A stretch of 64,000 bases of DNA from the NCBI GenBank assembly GCA_014762505.1, contig JABURS010000032.1, forward strand, positions 124,001 through 188,000. The letters are read 5' to 3'. Shown in pieces: positions 32,912 through 41,089 of this stretch; the stretch's first letter is position 1; each line of letters starts with the position of its first letter. Below the pieces are notes generated by a model. It made no database searches. It was given only the letters and a program-made list of their open reading frames with translations, and was not told where the DNA came from. The translations under genes were made by a program, and so were the position numbers. Source of the DNA: Chromatiales bacterium. GTDB lineage: Bacteria > Pseudomonadota > Gammaproteobacteria > SpSt-1174.

Positions 32912-33724
32912 TCAGAAGAAGGTGCCGTCGATGGGCGAGGAGGCCGAGGCGTAGCGCTTGCGCGGCATGCGCCCGGCGAGGAAGGCCTCGCGGCCGGCCT
33001 CGATGCCCTTCTTCATGGCCGAGGCCATGAGCACCGGGTTCTGCGCGGCGGCGATCGCCGTGTTCATGAGCACGCCGTCGCAGCCCATCTCCATGGCGAT
33101 GGCCGCGTCCGAGGCGGTGCCCACGCCGGCGTCCACCAGGATCGGCACCGAGGCATTGGCGACGATCTCCAGCACGTTGTAGCGGTTCTGGATGCCGAGC
33201 CCCGAGCCGATGGGGCCGGCCAGCGGCATCACCGCCACGCAGCCGATCTGCTCGAGTTCCCTGGCCATGATCGGGTCGTCGTTGGTGTAGACCATGATCC
33301 TGAAGCCATCCTTCACCAGTGTCTCGGCCGCCTTCAGGGTCTCGGTGATGTGCGGGTAGAGGGTCTTCTCGTCGCCCAGCACCTCGAGCTTCACTAGGTC
33401 GTGGCCGTCCAGCAGCTCGCGCGCGAGCTGGCAGGTACGCACCGCGTCCTTCGCCGAGTAGCAGCCGGCGGTATTCGGCAGGTAGGTGTACCGGTCCGGC
33501 GGCAGTACGTCGAGCAGGTTGGGCTCGTCCGGGTTCTGGCCGATGTTGGTGCGGCGGATCGCCACCGTGATGATCTCGGCGCCGCTCGCCTCGATGGCGT
33601 GTCGGGTCTCGTCCATGTCCTTGTACTTGCCGGTGCCCACCAGCAGGCGCGAGCGGTACTCGACCCCGGCGATGACGAGCGGGTCATGGGTGGTGGAGGC
33701 TGCGGTATCGGGTACGCTGGACAT
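32912..33724 (-). CDS. thiG: Thiazole synthase ThiG
   Basis: TIM-barrel enzyme, 270 residues, that forms the thiazole phosphate moiety of thiamine from 1-deoxyxylulose 5-phosphate, an imine and sulfur from ThiS-thiocarboxylate. Landmarks are [29 protein letters not shown], the Schiff-base lysine region [33 protein letters not shown] and [11 protein letters not shown]. It lies 43 bases after thiS. With thiO at 37649 (glycine oxidase supplying the imine) the thiazole branch is well represented in the window. Confidence 0.96.
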   Translation of the reverse strand: MSSVPDTAASTTHDPLVIAGVEYRSRLLVGTGKYKDMDETRHAIEASGAEIITVAIRRTNIGQNPDEPNLLDVLPPDRYTYLPNTAGCYSAKDAVRTCQLARELLDGHDLVKLEVLGDEKTLYPHITETLKAAETLVKDGFRIMVYTNDDPIMARELEQIGCVAVMPLAGPIGSGLGIQNRYNVLEIVANASVPILVDAGVGTASDAAIAMEMGCDGVLMNTAIAAAQNPVLMASAMKKGIEAGREAFLAGRMPRKRYASASSPIDGTFF

Positions 33725-33767
33725 GGGTCACCTGTGGATGCGGGCCTGTGGCTACGGGATGGCGGCC

Positions 33768-33968
33768 TCAGCCGCCACCGATGGCATGCACGATCTCGAC
33801 CTTGTCGCCGGCGGCGAGCACGTGGCTCTCGAAGCGGCTGCGCGGCAGGATCTCCTCGTTGACCTCCATGGCCAGGCGCTTGCCGGTGAGCTCGAGGAGC
33901 GTGATCAGGCCGGCCGCGGTGAGCGCGTCCGGGATCTCGCGGGGTTCGCCGTTGAGCAGGATCTGCAT
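33768..33968 (-). CDS. thiS: Sulfur carrier protein ThiS
   Basis: A 66-residue ubiquitin-like sulfur carrier starting MQILLNGEPREI and ending HAIGGG, whose C-terminal glycine is adenylated and converted to the thiocarboxylate that ThiG uses. Size and tail are exactly as expected. It is the first gene of thiS-thiG-trmB; a TAAAAT-like -10 lies upstream on the minus strand at about 34015-34020. I looked for a TPP riboswitch in the leader and did not see one. Confidence 0.93.
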   Translation of the reverse strand: MQILLNGEPREIPDALTAAGLITLLELTGKRLAMEVNEEILPRSRFESHVLAAGDKVEIVHAIGGG

Positions 33969-34095
33969 GGTGTCGGGTCGTGCACGGTGTATGGGTGATT
34001 GACGAAGCCCGCATTTTACACGAAACCAGGCATCGGATTGCGTGCATCCGGCGCGCGAATGGGTATGATGGGAGCCTTCGTCCGGAGAGACACCC

Positions 34096-34380
34096 GTGTT
34101 CACACGCCGCATCCGACACTGGCGCTGGCCGCTGCTCGTCCTGCTGCTGTTCGTCAGCGCGCAGGCGGGCCTGTTCGCGCATGCCCTGGATGCCGATGCC
34201 CATGCCCACGGCGCGTCCTGTGACGCCAGCCTGCTCGCCCACTTCGGTGGCGCACCGACGTCCAGCCCGCCCGGCCTGGTCCTCCCGGATGCCCGTTTCG
34301 AGGCGCCGGTCGTTCTCCTCGCCGATGGCCTGTTCCCGTCGCACCATCATCCCTACGCGCCCCGCGCACCCCCGGTCTGA
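34096..34380 (+). CDS. Small exported His-containing protein at the head of a metal-uptake cluster
   Basis: A 94-residue protein with a GTG start and a GGAGAG ribosome-binding site seven bases upstream. A hydrophobic signal segment (WPLLVLLLFVSAQAGLF) is followed by a short mature part with His clusters (HALDADAHAHG; SHHHPYAP) and one Cys. This looks like the small periplasmic metal-related proteins found in zinc-regulated clusters. It lies 85 bases before the porin-like gene, with a hairpin between. Function unproven; a periplasmic metal chaperone or scavenger is possible. Confidence 0.6.
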   Translation: MFTRRIRHWRWPLLVLLLFVSAQAGLFAHALDADAHAHGASCDASLLAHFGGAPTSSPPGLVLPDARFEAPVVLLADGLFPSHHHPYAPRAPPV

Positions 34381-34406
34381 CCTGCTGTTCCAGCCTGTCT
34401 GAACAC

Positions 34407-34434
34407 GCACTCCGACTCCATTGGTCGGGAGTGC
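34407..34434 (+). other. Intercistronic hairpin between the His-rich gene and porin-like gene
   Basis: GCACTCC-GAC pairs with GTC-GGGAGTGC around a short loop, with a one-base bulge. It may terminate part of the transcript or protect the mRNA. Confidence 0.4.
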
Positions 34435-34465
34435 ACCATACCGTGGATTTTTCTGGGGATTGAGT

Positions 34466-35818
34466 ATGAAACCTGTCCTGTTTGCCGCCGCCTGTCTGGG
34501 CGGCGTGATGAGTCTTTCCACCGCCCTGGCGGCGGAGTCCGATACGGCCGCCCTGAAGGCCGAGATGGAGGCCATGAAGGCCGATTACGAGGCACGGCTG
34601 CGTGCCCTGGAGGCCGAGCGGGCGTTGCCGGCCATGGGTGGCAACACCCGCTCGCCTGGCAGCAATGCCTTCAACCCGGCCATCTCGGCCATCGTCATGG
34701 GCTCTTACGCAAGCTACGACGACGCGCCGGAACGCGAGCTGGCCGGCTTCCAGCTGGGCGGGGAGACCGACTACGCGCCCGAGGGCCTGAGCCTGAACGA
34801 GAGCGAGCTCATCCTCTCGGCCAATGTCGACCAGCGGTTCTCCGGCCAGCTTACCCTGGGCCTGCACGACGGCGAGGAGGGGACGGAACTCGACATCGAG
34901 GAGGCCTTCTTCGACACCCTCGGCCTGCCGGGCGGCACCGGGCTGCGTTTCGGCCGTTTCTATTCGGGCATCGGCTACCTCAACCAGCATCACCCGCATG
35001 CCTGGAATTTTCACGACGCGCCCCTGCCCTATATCGCCTTCCTCGGCGGGCAGTTCGGCGACGACGGCATCCGCGCGAGCTGGGTGGCGCCCACCGACCT
35101 CTACCTGGAGCTGGGCACGGAGTTCTACCAGGGCGGCAGCTTCCCCGGCGGGACCGACCCCGACTTCGGTGACGTGGCCACGGCCTTCGCCCGCATCGGC
35201 GGCGACGTCGGCCGGAGTCATGCCTGGCGGGCGGGGCTGTCGGCCCTGTGGGCCAGTCCGGCCGGCCGCGAGGGCGGTGGTCACGCCCATGGCGGCGCCG
35301 TGGGGCCGGACGTCGAGTTCACCGGCGATTCCGACCTGCTGATCGCCGATCTCGTCTGGAAATGGGCGCCGGACGGTGACTACCGTCGGCGCAGCTTCAC
35401 CCTGCAGGGCGAGTACTTCCACCGCGACGAGCAGGGTGCGGTGGAATTCGCCGAGGGCGGCGAGAGCGCCGATCTGGCCTACGACGGCACCCAGCGCGGC
35501 TGGTACGTGGAGGGCGTGTACGGCTTCAATCCGCGCTGGCGCGCCGGGCTGCGCTACGAGCGCCTGTCGACGGCCAACGACCTGACGGTGCTGGGCCTCA
35601 CCGCCGGCCTGACGCCGGACGAGGTGCTGGAGGAGTCCGGCCTGCAGGACGGCGACGACCCCCAGCGCTGGGGCGCCATGGTGGACTACTCGCCCAGCGA
35701 GTTCAGCCGCATCCGCCTGCAGTACAATCGCGACGAGACGCTGGGTGACAGGGTGAACAACGTCTGGGTCCTGCAGTACGTGATGAGCCTGGGCGCCCAC
35801 GGCGCCCACGCGTTCTGA
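34466..35818 (+). CDS. Porin-like outer-membrane protein with N-terminal coiled coil
   Basis: A 450-residue exported protein. The signal peptide ends near TALAA; a short coiled coil (ALKAEMEAMKADYEARLRAL) follows, as in trimeric phosphate-selective-porin-like or OprP/O-like proteins. The rest is a long series of amphipathic strands with a final aromatic residue (...HGAHAF). His-bearing loops stand out: NQHHPHAWNF and GGGHAHGG, plausible metal sites facing out or into a channel. The start has GGGGAT upstream. It ends ten bases before the ZnuA-like gene, and both are probably one operon, suggesting metal passage across the outer membrane. Confidence 0.72.
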   Translation: MKPVLFAAACLGGVMSLSTALAAESDTAALKAEMEAMKADYEARLRALEAERALPAMGGNTRSPGSNAFNPAISAIVMGSYASYDDAPERELAGFQLGGETDYAPEGLSLNESELILSANVDQRFSGQLTLGLHDGEEGTELDIEEAFFDTLGLPGGTGLRFGRFYSGIGYLNQHHPHAWNFHDAPLPYIAFLGGQFGDDGIRASWVAPTDLYLELGTEFYQGGSFPGGTDPDFGDVATAFARIGGDVGRSHAWRAGLSALWASPAGREGGGHAHGGAVGPDVEFTGDSDLLIADLVWKWAPDGDYRRRSFTLQGEYFHRDEQGAVEFAEGGESADLAYDGTQRGWYVEGVYGFNPRWRAGLRYERLSTANDLTVLGLTAGLTPDEVLEESGLQDGDDPQRWGAMVDYSPSEFSRIRLQYNRDETLGDRVNNVWVLQYVMSLGAHGAHAF

Positions 35819-35827
35819 GGAGGGGCG

Positions 35828-36727
35828 ATGAAGACACTCATGCCATGGCTGCTCATCGGCGCCCTGGCGGCCCTGCACCCGGCCCAGGCGGCCGGGTTGC
35901 GGGTCTTCGCCTGCGAGCCCGAATGGGCGGCGCTCGCCACCGAGCTCGGCGGCGAGCGGGTGGTGGTCACCAGCGCCACCCACGCCGAACAGGATGTGCA
36001 TTACATCCAGGCCCGGCCCAGCCTCATCAGTCAGCTGCGGCGGGCGGACCTGCTGGTCTGCACCGGCGCCGGCCTGGAGGAGGGCTGGCTGCCCATGCTG
36101 CTGCGCCGGGCCAACAACCCGGCCGTACAGCCGGGCCGGCCCGGTCACCTGCTGACCGCCGAGCACGTGCCCCTGCTGGGGACGCCGGACCAGGTCGATC
36201 GCGGGCAGGGGCATATCCATGCCGAGGGCAATCCGCATCTGCAGCTCGATCCACGCCATATCGCCCGTCTGGCCCCGGTGCTGGCCGAACGCCTGGCCGC
36301 GCTCGACCCGGACGGGGCGGCGCAGTACCGGGAGCGGCTGGCCGGCTTCGAGGGCCGCTGGGCCGAGGCCCTGGCCGGCTGGGAGGCGCGCGCCGCACGG
36401 CTGCACGGCCTGCGCGTGGTTGCCCACCACGAGGACTGGCTGTATCTGGCCGCCTGGCTGGAACTGGAGATCGTCGGCAAGCTCGAGCCGCTGCCCGGGG
36501 TGCCGCCGAGCAGCGGACACCTGGCGCGCCTGGAGGCCGGGCTGGCCGGGCAGCCGCCGGCGGCCATCCTGCGCACCGTTTACCAGGATTCCAGGCCCGC
36601 CGACTGGCTGGCCGCGCGTACCGGTGTGCCGGTGCTGGCGCTGCCGCACACGGTGGGCGGCGAGGCGAGTGATCTCCAGGCCCTGTTCGAGCGCATCATC
36701 ACTGCCCTGGAGGGGGTTGCGCCATGA
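35828..36727 (+). CDS. ZnuA-like metal-binding periplasmic protein of an ABC transporter
   Basis: A 299-residue cluster A-I solute-binding protein for Zn2+/Mn2+. The signal peptide ends at QAAG. Metal ligands expected for the family are visible: His58 (EQDVHYIQARPS), His137 (GNPHLQLDP), His200/His201 (VVAHHEDWLYL) and Asp254 (VYQDSRPAD). The His-rich loop of E. coli ZnuA is missing; only GHIHAEG remains. GAGGAGGGG directly upstream gives a strong start. It overlaps the permease gene by four bases. Zinc is more likely than manganese, on the basis of the three-His layout and His-rich neighbours. Confidence 0.85.
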   Translation: MKTLMPWLLIGALAALHPAQAAGLRVFACEPEWAALATELGGERVVVTSATHAEQDVHYIQARPSLISQLRRADLLVCTGAGLEEGWLPMLLRRANNPAVQPGRPGHLLTAEHVPLLGTPDQVDRGQGHIHAEGNPHLQLDPRHIARLAPVLAERLAALDPDGAAQYRERLAGFEGRWAEALAGWEARAARLHGLRVVAHHEDWLYLAAWLELEIVGKLEPLPGVPPSSGHLARLEAGLAGQPPAAILRTVYQDSRPADWLAARTGVPVLALPHTVGGEASDLQALFERIITALEGVAP

Positions 36728-37485
36728 GCCTCGAGGGGCTGGATGCGAGCATCCTGCTGCCGGCCTTCGCGGCCGGCCTGCTGGTGCTCGCCACCCACGT
36801 CCCGCTGGGGCGCGAGGTGCTGGCGCGCGGCATCATCTTCATGGACCTGGCCGTGGCCCAGATCGCGGGCCTGGGTGTGGTGCTCGGTCACGTGCTGGGC
36901 TGGGGCGGGGGCCTTGCCGTGCAGGCCATGGCCTTTGGCGCCGCGGTGCTGGGCGCGTTGCTGCTCTCGGCCTTCGAGCGGCGGCTGGCGAACGTGCAGG
37001 AGGCCTTCATCGGCACGGCCTTCGTGCTGGCGGCCAGCGCCGCCCTGCTGGTGGTGGCGCAAGACCCCCATGCCGCCGGCATGGTCGGTGACCTGCTGGC
37101 GGGGCAGGTGCTGTGGGTGGACTGGTCGCGACTCGGCCCGGTCGCCGTGCTGTACGCGCTGCTGCTGGCCCTGTGGTTCGGCCGGCCGGGCTGGCGCCGT
37201 GGTCCGCGCTTCTACGTGCTGTTCGCCCTGGCGATCACCGCCTCGGTACAGCTGGTGGGGGTCTACCTGGTGTTCGCGAGCCTCATCATCCCGGCGCTGG
37301 CCGTGCATGGCCGGGGCGGCGCCTGGCTGGCCGCCGCGCTGGGCGTGGCGGCATGGATCGCGGGTCTGGTCATCGCGGCCCTGGCCGATCTGCCGGCGGG
37401 GCCGGCGATCGTCTGGACACTGGCGGCGGCCGCCCTGGTCACGGGGCTGGCGCTGCGTGGGCGGGCGACGCGCGGTCAGTCGTGA
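36724..37485 (+). CDS. ZnuB-like metal ABC transporter permease
   Basis: A 253-residue inner-membrane permease with about eight hydrophobic segments and the ABC-3 family signatures MDLAVAQIAGLGVV (start of the domain), VQEAFIGTAFVLAASAALL and the late LVGVYLVFASLIIPA. It starts inside the ZnuA-like gene (ATGA). No ATP-binding subunit (ZnuC) is encoded beside it: the next feature is tRNA-Gly. The transporter must borrow an ATPase encoded elsewhere or be non-functional as an ABC importer. Confidence 0.87.
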   Translation: MSLEGLDASILLPAFAAGLLVLATHVPLGREVLARGIIFMDLAVAQIAGLGVVLGHVLGWGGGLAVQAMAFGAAVLGALLLSAFERRLANVQEAFIGTAFVLAASAALLVVAQDPHAAGMVGDLLAGQVLWVDWSRLGPVAVLYALLLALWFGRPGWRRGPRFYVLFALAITASVQLVGVYLVFASLIIPALAVHGRGGAWLAAALGVAAWIAGLVIAALADLPAGPAIVWTLAAAALVTGLALRGRATRGQS

Positions 37486-37490
37486 CCGCG
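37471..37490. terminator. Hairpin overlapping the stop of the ZnuB-like gene
   Basis: CGCGGTCA-GTCG-TGACCGCG, a perfect 8-bp stem whose 3' arm includes the gene's TGA. No T-run; weak terminator candidate. Confidence 0.4.
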
Positions 37491-37503
37491 GGCGGTCCGC
37501 CAC

Positions 37504-37532
37504 TTGTCCGGCGGCAGGGCCGCGCATAGAAT
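37504..37532 (+). promoter_or_regulatory. Sigma-70 promoter of tRNA-Gly
   Basis: TTGTCC (37504-37509), a 17-base spacer and TAGAAT (37527-37532). The expected start point falls about seven bases before the tRNA. Confidence 0.65.
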
Positions 37533-37545
37533 GAGCCGCACCGCG

Positions 37546-37619
37546 GCGGGTGTAGTTCAATGGTAGAACGGCAGCTTCCCAAGCTGCATACGAGGGTTCG
37601 ATTCCCTTCACCCGCTCCA
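37546..37619 (+). tRNA. tRNA-Gly (anticodon CCC)
   Basis: The acceptor stem GCGGGTG/CACCCGC is perfect and the CCA end is encoded. The anticodon stem GCAGC/GCTGC encloses loop TTCCCAA, giving anticodon CCC. The T-arm contains GGTTCGATT. It is followed 29 bases later by thiO, which has no obvious promoter of its own and may be read through. Confidence 0.95.
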
Positions 37620-37648
37620 CTTCATCGTTACCCTATCGGAAACGCCCC

Positions 37649-38743
37649 ATGACGGATTGCCTGATCGTCGGCGGCGGCTTGCTCGGCATGCTGACGGCGC
37701 GTTACCTGCACGACGCCGGCGCCGATGTCCTGGTGCTCGACCAGTCCGTGCCCGGCCACGAGGCCTCCTGGGCCGGCGGCGGCATCCTCTCGCCCCTCTA
37801 TCCCTGGCGCTACCCCGACCCCGTCACTGCCCTGGCCACCTACGGCCAGCAGCACTATGCCGCCCTGGCCGAGGCCCTGGCCGCGGAATCCGGCGGCGTC
37901 GACCCCGAGTGGACGCAAAGCGGCCTGCTGATGCTGGACGAGGCGGGCGAGGCCGAGACGGCGCTGGCCTGGGCGAAGCGCCACGGGCTGGCGCTGGAAC
38001 GGGTGGCGCCGTCGGCCGTGGCGGAGATCGAGCCCGCCCTGGCCGACGGCCGGCACGAAGGGCTGTGGATGCCGGCGGTCGCCCAGATTCGCAATCCGCG
38101 ACTGGTGAAGGCCCTGCGCGGCAGCCTGGCCAGCCGGGGCATCGACTGCCGCGAGCAGACGCCGGTCGAGCGCCTGCTGATCGAGCAGGGTCGCGTGCGT
38201 GGCGTGGCGACGCCGGTGGGCGAGATCCGCGCCGAGCGCGTGCTGGTGGCCAGCGGCGCCTGGAGCGCCGGGCTGCTGGCCGGGGCCGGGCTCGCCATCG
38301 CGGTCGAGCCCGTGCGCGGACAGATGATCCTGTTCGGCGCGCGGCCCGGTGTGCTCGGCCGCATCGTGCTGGCCGACGACCGCTACCTCATCCCGCGCCG
38401 TGACGGCCATATCCTCTGCGGCAGCACCCTGGAACACGTGGGCTTCGACAAGGGCACCACCCAGGCGGCCATGGAGGAGCTGCACGCCGCGGCCATCGAG
38501 CGCGTGCCCGCGCTGGCCGGCTACCCGGTGGTGAAGCACTGGGCCGGCCTGCGGCCCGGCTCGCCGCAGGGCATCCCCTACATCGGCGCGCATCCGGAGG
38601 TCGAGGGGCTCTACGTCAACGCCGGGCACTACCGCAACGGCGTGGTGCTGGGGCTTGCCTCGGCCTGGCTGGCGGCCGATCTCCTGCTCGGTCGCAGCCC
38701 CGTGCTCGATCCGCAGCCCTACGCGCCCGCTTCACCCCATTAA
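37649..38743 (+). CDS. thiO: Glycine oxidase ThiO
   Basis: FAD-dependent D-amino-acid oxidase-type enzyme of 364 residues that oxidises glycine to the imine used by ThiG for thiazole. The dinucleotide-binding motif VGGGLLGMLTARYL is at the N-terminus, followed by SWAGGGILSPLYPW, the central VASGAWSAGLL and the C-terminal HWAGLRPGSPQGIPYIG with GHYRNGVVLG, both typical of ThiO. In Pseudomonas thiO also lies just before the minor pilin genes, as here. Confidence 0.93.
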   Translation: MTDCLIVGGGLLGMLTARYLHDAGADVLVLDQSVPGHEASWAGGGILSPLYPWRYPDPVTALATYGQQHYAALAEALAAESGGVDPEWTQSGLLMLDEAGEAETALAWAKRHGLALERVAPSAVAEIEPALADGRHEGLWMPAVAQIRNPRLVKALRGSLASRGIDCREQTPVERLLIEQGRVRGVATPVGEIRAERVLVASGAWSAGLLAGAGLAIAVEPVRGQMILFGARPGVLGRIVLADDRYLIPRRDGHILCGSTLEHVGFDKGTTQAAMEELHAAAIERVPALAGYPVVKHWAGLRPGSPQGIPYIGAHPEVEGLYVNAGHYRNGVVLGLASAWLAADLLLGRSPVLDPQPYAPASPH

Positions 38744-38775
38744 AGCCATGGTTAACAGGGGCTAGCGGCAAAAAA

Positions 38776-38803
38776 TAGACTCGATCTAAAAAGCGCGTAT
38801 ACT
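38776..38803 (+). promoter_or_regulatory. Promoter of the Fur-family gene, predicting a leaderless mRNA
   Basis: TAGACT (38776-38781), a 16-base spacer and TATACT (38798-38803). The -10 box ends eight bases before the ATG at 38812, and no ribosome-binding site is present. Transcription would begin at or next to the start codon. Confidence 0.5.
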
Positions 38804-38811
38804 ACCTATCC

Positions 38812-39246
38812 ATGACAGTACCGTTTCACAGCCCGGCCAGGTCGCGCGCAGAGGTGATCGCCCTCCTGCGCGAGCACGACGTGACGCCCACGCAGCAGCG
38901 CGTGGAGATCGGGCAGATCCTTTTCAGCTGCGCCCAGCACGTCTCGGCCGAGCAGGTGCTCGCGCGTCTGGTCGACGTGGACAGCAACGTCTCCAAGGCC
39001 ACCGTCTACAACACCCTGGGGCTGTTTGCCGACAAGGGCCTGATCCGCGAAGTGGTGGTCGATCCCAGCCGTCTGTTCTACGACACCAACCTCGAGCCGC
39101 ATCACCACTTCTTCCACGTGGACAGCGGCCGGCTCGAGGACGTGGCGGCCGACCAGGTCAGCATCGGCCACCTGCCCAGCCTGCCCGAGGGCACCGAAAT
39201 CGATGGCGTCGAGGTCATCATCCGCGTACGCGGCCGCGATTCCTGA
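38812..39246 (+). CDS. Fur-family transcriptional regulator lacking CxxC zinc motifs
   Basis: A 144-residue Fur-family repressor. The winged helix has the typical VTPTQQRVEIGQIL and DSNVSKATVYNTLGLF (recognition helix). The hinge to the dimer domain carries EPHHHFFHVDSGRLEDV: the regulatory His cluster is present (97-99), but the structural CxxC pairs of Fur and Zur are absent; the only Cys is residue 40. This layout resembles Irr-type or PerR-like members rather than classical Fur/Zur. Ligand could be haem, iron or manganese; not decidable. Predicted to be translated from a leaderless transcript. Targets are unknown; no conserved neighbour. Confidence 0.85.
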   Translation: MTVPFHSPARSRAEVIALLREHDVTPTQQRVEIGQILFSCAQHVSAEQVLARLVDVDSNVSKATVYNTLGLFADKGLIREVVVDPSRLFYDTNLEPHHHFFHVDSGRLEDVAADQVSIGHLPSLPEGTEIDGVEVIIRVRGRDS

Positions 39247-39275
39247 TTGAGCTTTCCCCCCGCTTCTTCTATCCT
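39247..39275 (+). promoter_or_regulatory. Promoter of tRNA-Thr
   Basis: TTGAGC (39247-39252), a 17-base spacer and TATCCT (39270-39275), followed by a GC-rich stretch that is typical of stringently controlled stable-RNA promoters. Confidence 0.55.
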
Positions 39276-39332
39276 TAGCCCCCTGCCAGAGCGGGCAAAC
39301 GCCCGTTGTGGCGGCCATTCCCGGTATCCCGT

Positions 39333-39408
<76 letters not shown>

Positions 39409-39465
39409 TTTCTGCTAAGCTCGCCCTGGTTGGTTTTTCGTCCGATTGCTCACAGGGAGGTGCGC

Positions 39466-40011
39466 ATGCGGAACCAGGATGGTTTGACGCTGATCGAGCT
39501 GGTTGTCTCCATGGTGCTGGTTGCCGTACTGGCGGCCTGGGCCATCCCCTCTCTCTCCCATCTTCTGCAACAGCAGCGCCTGACGGTGCGCACCAACGAG
39601 CTGGTGACCGCACTGCACCTGGCCCGGACGACCGCGATCCAGCGGGGCGTGGACGTGATGCTCTGTGCCTCCGCCGATGGCATGAACTGTGGCAGCAATG
39701 CGGGATATACCCCGGGCTGGCTGGTATTCGAGGACCGGGAGCGCAACGGTCTCGTCGATGCGGGCGAACGGGTGCTGTCGATACGGCGTTTCGATGACCC
39801 GTCCGGGCCGTCCATCACCGGCAACCGCATGGTTGCCGACTATGTCTCATTCGACAGACGGGGCTACTCGCGCACCCTGGCCGGCGCCTTCCAGGCGGGA
39901 ACGCTCACGCTGTGCGGCGAGGTGGGCGAGGGCCGTGCCATCACACTGAACAGGGTCGGCCGGGTGCGCGCCAGTCGGGTGCACTGCCCGGACATGCCGT
40001 CTGGAGCCTAA
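39466..40011 (+). CDS. fimT: FimT/GspH-type minor pseudopilin
   Basis: A type IV pilus minor pilin of 181 residues. The prepilin leader MRNQDG is cleaved before LTLIELVV, with Glu at mature position 5, followed by a hydrophobic helix (VVSMVLVAVLAAWAIPSL). The C-terminal globular part is GspH/FimT-like with a two-cysteine pattern (MLCAS, MNCGS) and further Cys near the end. AGGGAGG five bases before the ATG fixes the start. It begins the minor-pilin cluster after tRNA-Thr, in the same order as in Pseudomonas. Confidence 0.88.
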   Translation: MRNQDGLTLIELVVSMVLVAVLAAWAIPSLSHLLQQQRLTVRTNELVTALHLARTTAIQRGVDVMLCASADGMNCGSNAGYTPGWLVFEDRERNGLVDAGERVLSIRRFDDPSGPSITGNRMVADYVSFDRRGYSRTLAGAFQAGTLTLCGEVGEGRAITLNRVGRVRASRVHCPDMPSGA

Positions 40012-40071
40012 AATCTCGCGTTCGTCAGTTTTTTACTTCTTTGTCAGGGTTTGACATCTATAGTAGCCGGC

Positions 40072-40578
40072 ATGAACAGACAATCCGGTTTTACGATTAT
40101 CGAACTGATGATTACGGTGATCCTGATCGCCGTGGTCGCGGCCGTTGCGGTCCCGTCGTTTCGCACCATGGTGCAGAACAACCGGATTGCCACCCAGGCC
40201 AATGGCTTCATAACGGCGATCAACCTCGCGCGCAGTGAGGCCGTGAAGCGGGGGCGTGACGTGTACGTGTCGTCTGCAAGCGGCAACACGGCCTGGGGCG
40301 GCGGCTGGCGCCTCTGGGTCGATGACAACGGCAATGGCAGTGAAGACGCCAGTGAATTACTGCGCGTGTTCGAGGCGCTGGAGGGCGGCACCACGTTGAC
40401 CAGCGTGAACGGACATACCGAGGTGCGCTATCTGGCGAACGGCTACATCTTCCTCGCCAACGCAGGCGACCCCGTGCCGACCTTCGAGCTGCGCATCCCC
40501 AACTGTACCGGGGATTCGGCGCGGGATATCGAGATCAACTTCGTCGGGCGTCCCTCGGTGACGCGCGTGAACTGCTAG
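40072..40578 (+). CDS. fimU: FimU/GspH-type minor pilin
   Basis: A minor pilin of 168 residues with leader MNRQSG cut before FTIIELMI and a hydrophobic N-terminal helix. The globular part includes RSEAVKRGRDVYV, GGGWRLWVDDNGNG and two late cysteines (PNCTGD; VNC), like FimU, which joins the PilVWXE complex that initiates pilus assembly. A TATAGT box at 40059-40064 lies only seven bases before the ATG, hinting at a local promoter with a very short leader; the ribosome-binding site is weak. Confidence 0.85.
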   Translation: MNRQSGFTIIELMITVILIAVVAAVAVPSFRTMVQNNRIATQANGFITAINLARSEAVKRGRDVYVSSASGNTAWGGGWRLWVDDNGNGSEDASELLRVFEALEGGTTLTSVNGHTEVRYLANGYIFLANAGDPVPTFELRIPNCTGDSARDIEINFVGRPSVTRVNC

Positions 40579-40588
40579 GAGGGCGGTC

Positions 40589-41089
40589 ATGATGCAATAC
40601 AGCAATCATCCGGGCCGCCAGGCCGGTTTCAACCTCATCGAGGTGCTGGTGGCGCTGGTCGTGCTGGCAATCGGTCTGCTGGGACTGGCGAGCCTGCAGG
40701 CGAGCTCGCTCAAGTTCAACCACAGCGCCTACATGCGCACCCAGGCCATCAACCTCGCCTACGACATGTCGGATCGCATTCGTGCCAATCGCTCTGCCGC
40801 ACTCTCCGGTGGCTACGAACTGGGCCTGGGTGATGGCCCTCCGGGAGCGGGATCGATCGCCTCGCAGGACCTGACGGAATGGCTCAATGCGCTGAACGCC
40901 CTGCTGCCCAGCGGAGATGGCGCGGTCTGTCGCACCAGTAACAATGCACCGACGGGGTTGGGCAGCTGCGATGGTTCGGGCGATGTCTTCGTCATCGTGG
41001 TGCAGTGGGACGACAGTCGCGGCGCGGACAGCGATGACGCCCGTGCCGCCGAGGAAACCACCCAGTTCATGCTGGTGACGGGATTATGA
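40589..41089 (+). CDS. pilV: Type IV pilus minor pilin PilV
   Basis: A 166-residue minor pilin: leader ending GRQAG before FNLIEVLVALVVLAIGLLGLASLQ, the PilV signature with a continuous hydrophobic helix, then LKFNHSAYMRTQAINLAYDMSDRIRANR, typical of PilV. AGGAGGG upstream allows ATG 40589 or 40592. It ends by overlapping the pilW start (ATGA). PilV is part of the tip-located priming complex with FimU, PilW, PilX and PilE. Confidence 0.88.
   Translation: MMQYSNHPGRQAGFNLIEVLVALVVLAIGLLGLASLQASSLKFNHSAYMRTQAINLAYDMSDRIRANRSAALSGGYELGLGDGPPGAGSIASQDLTEWLNALNALLPSGDGAVCRTSNNAPTGLGSCDGSGDVFVIVVQWDDSRGADSDDARAAEETTQFMLVTGL

Noticed and set aside
33969-34095. TPP riboswitch in the thiS leader
   Set aside because: The conserved CTGAGA and ACCTGA-type core elements were not found on the minus strand.
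34020-34095. Zur operator before the metal cluster
   Set aside because: No convincing AT-rich palindrome of the Zur type was visible.
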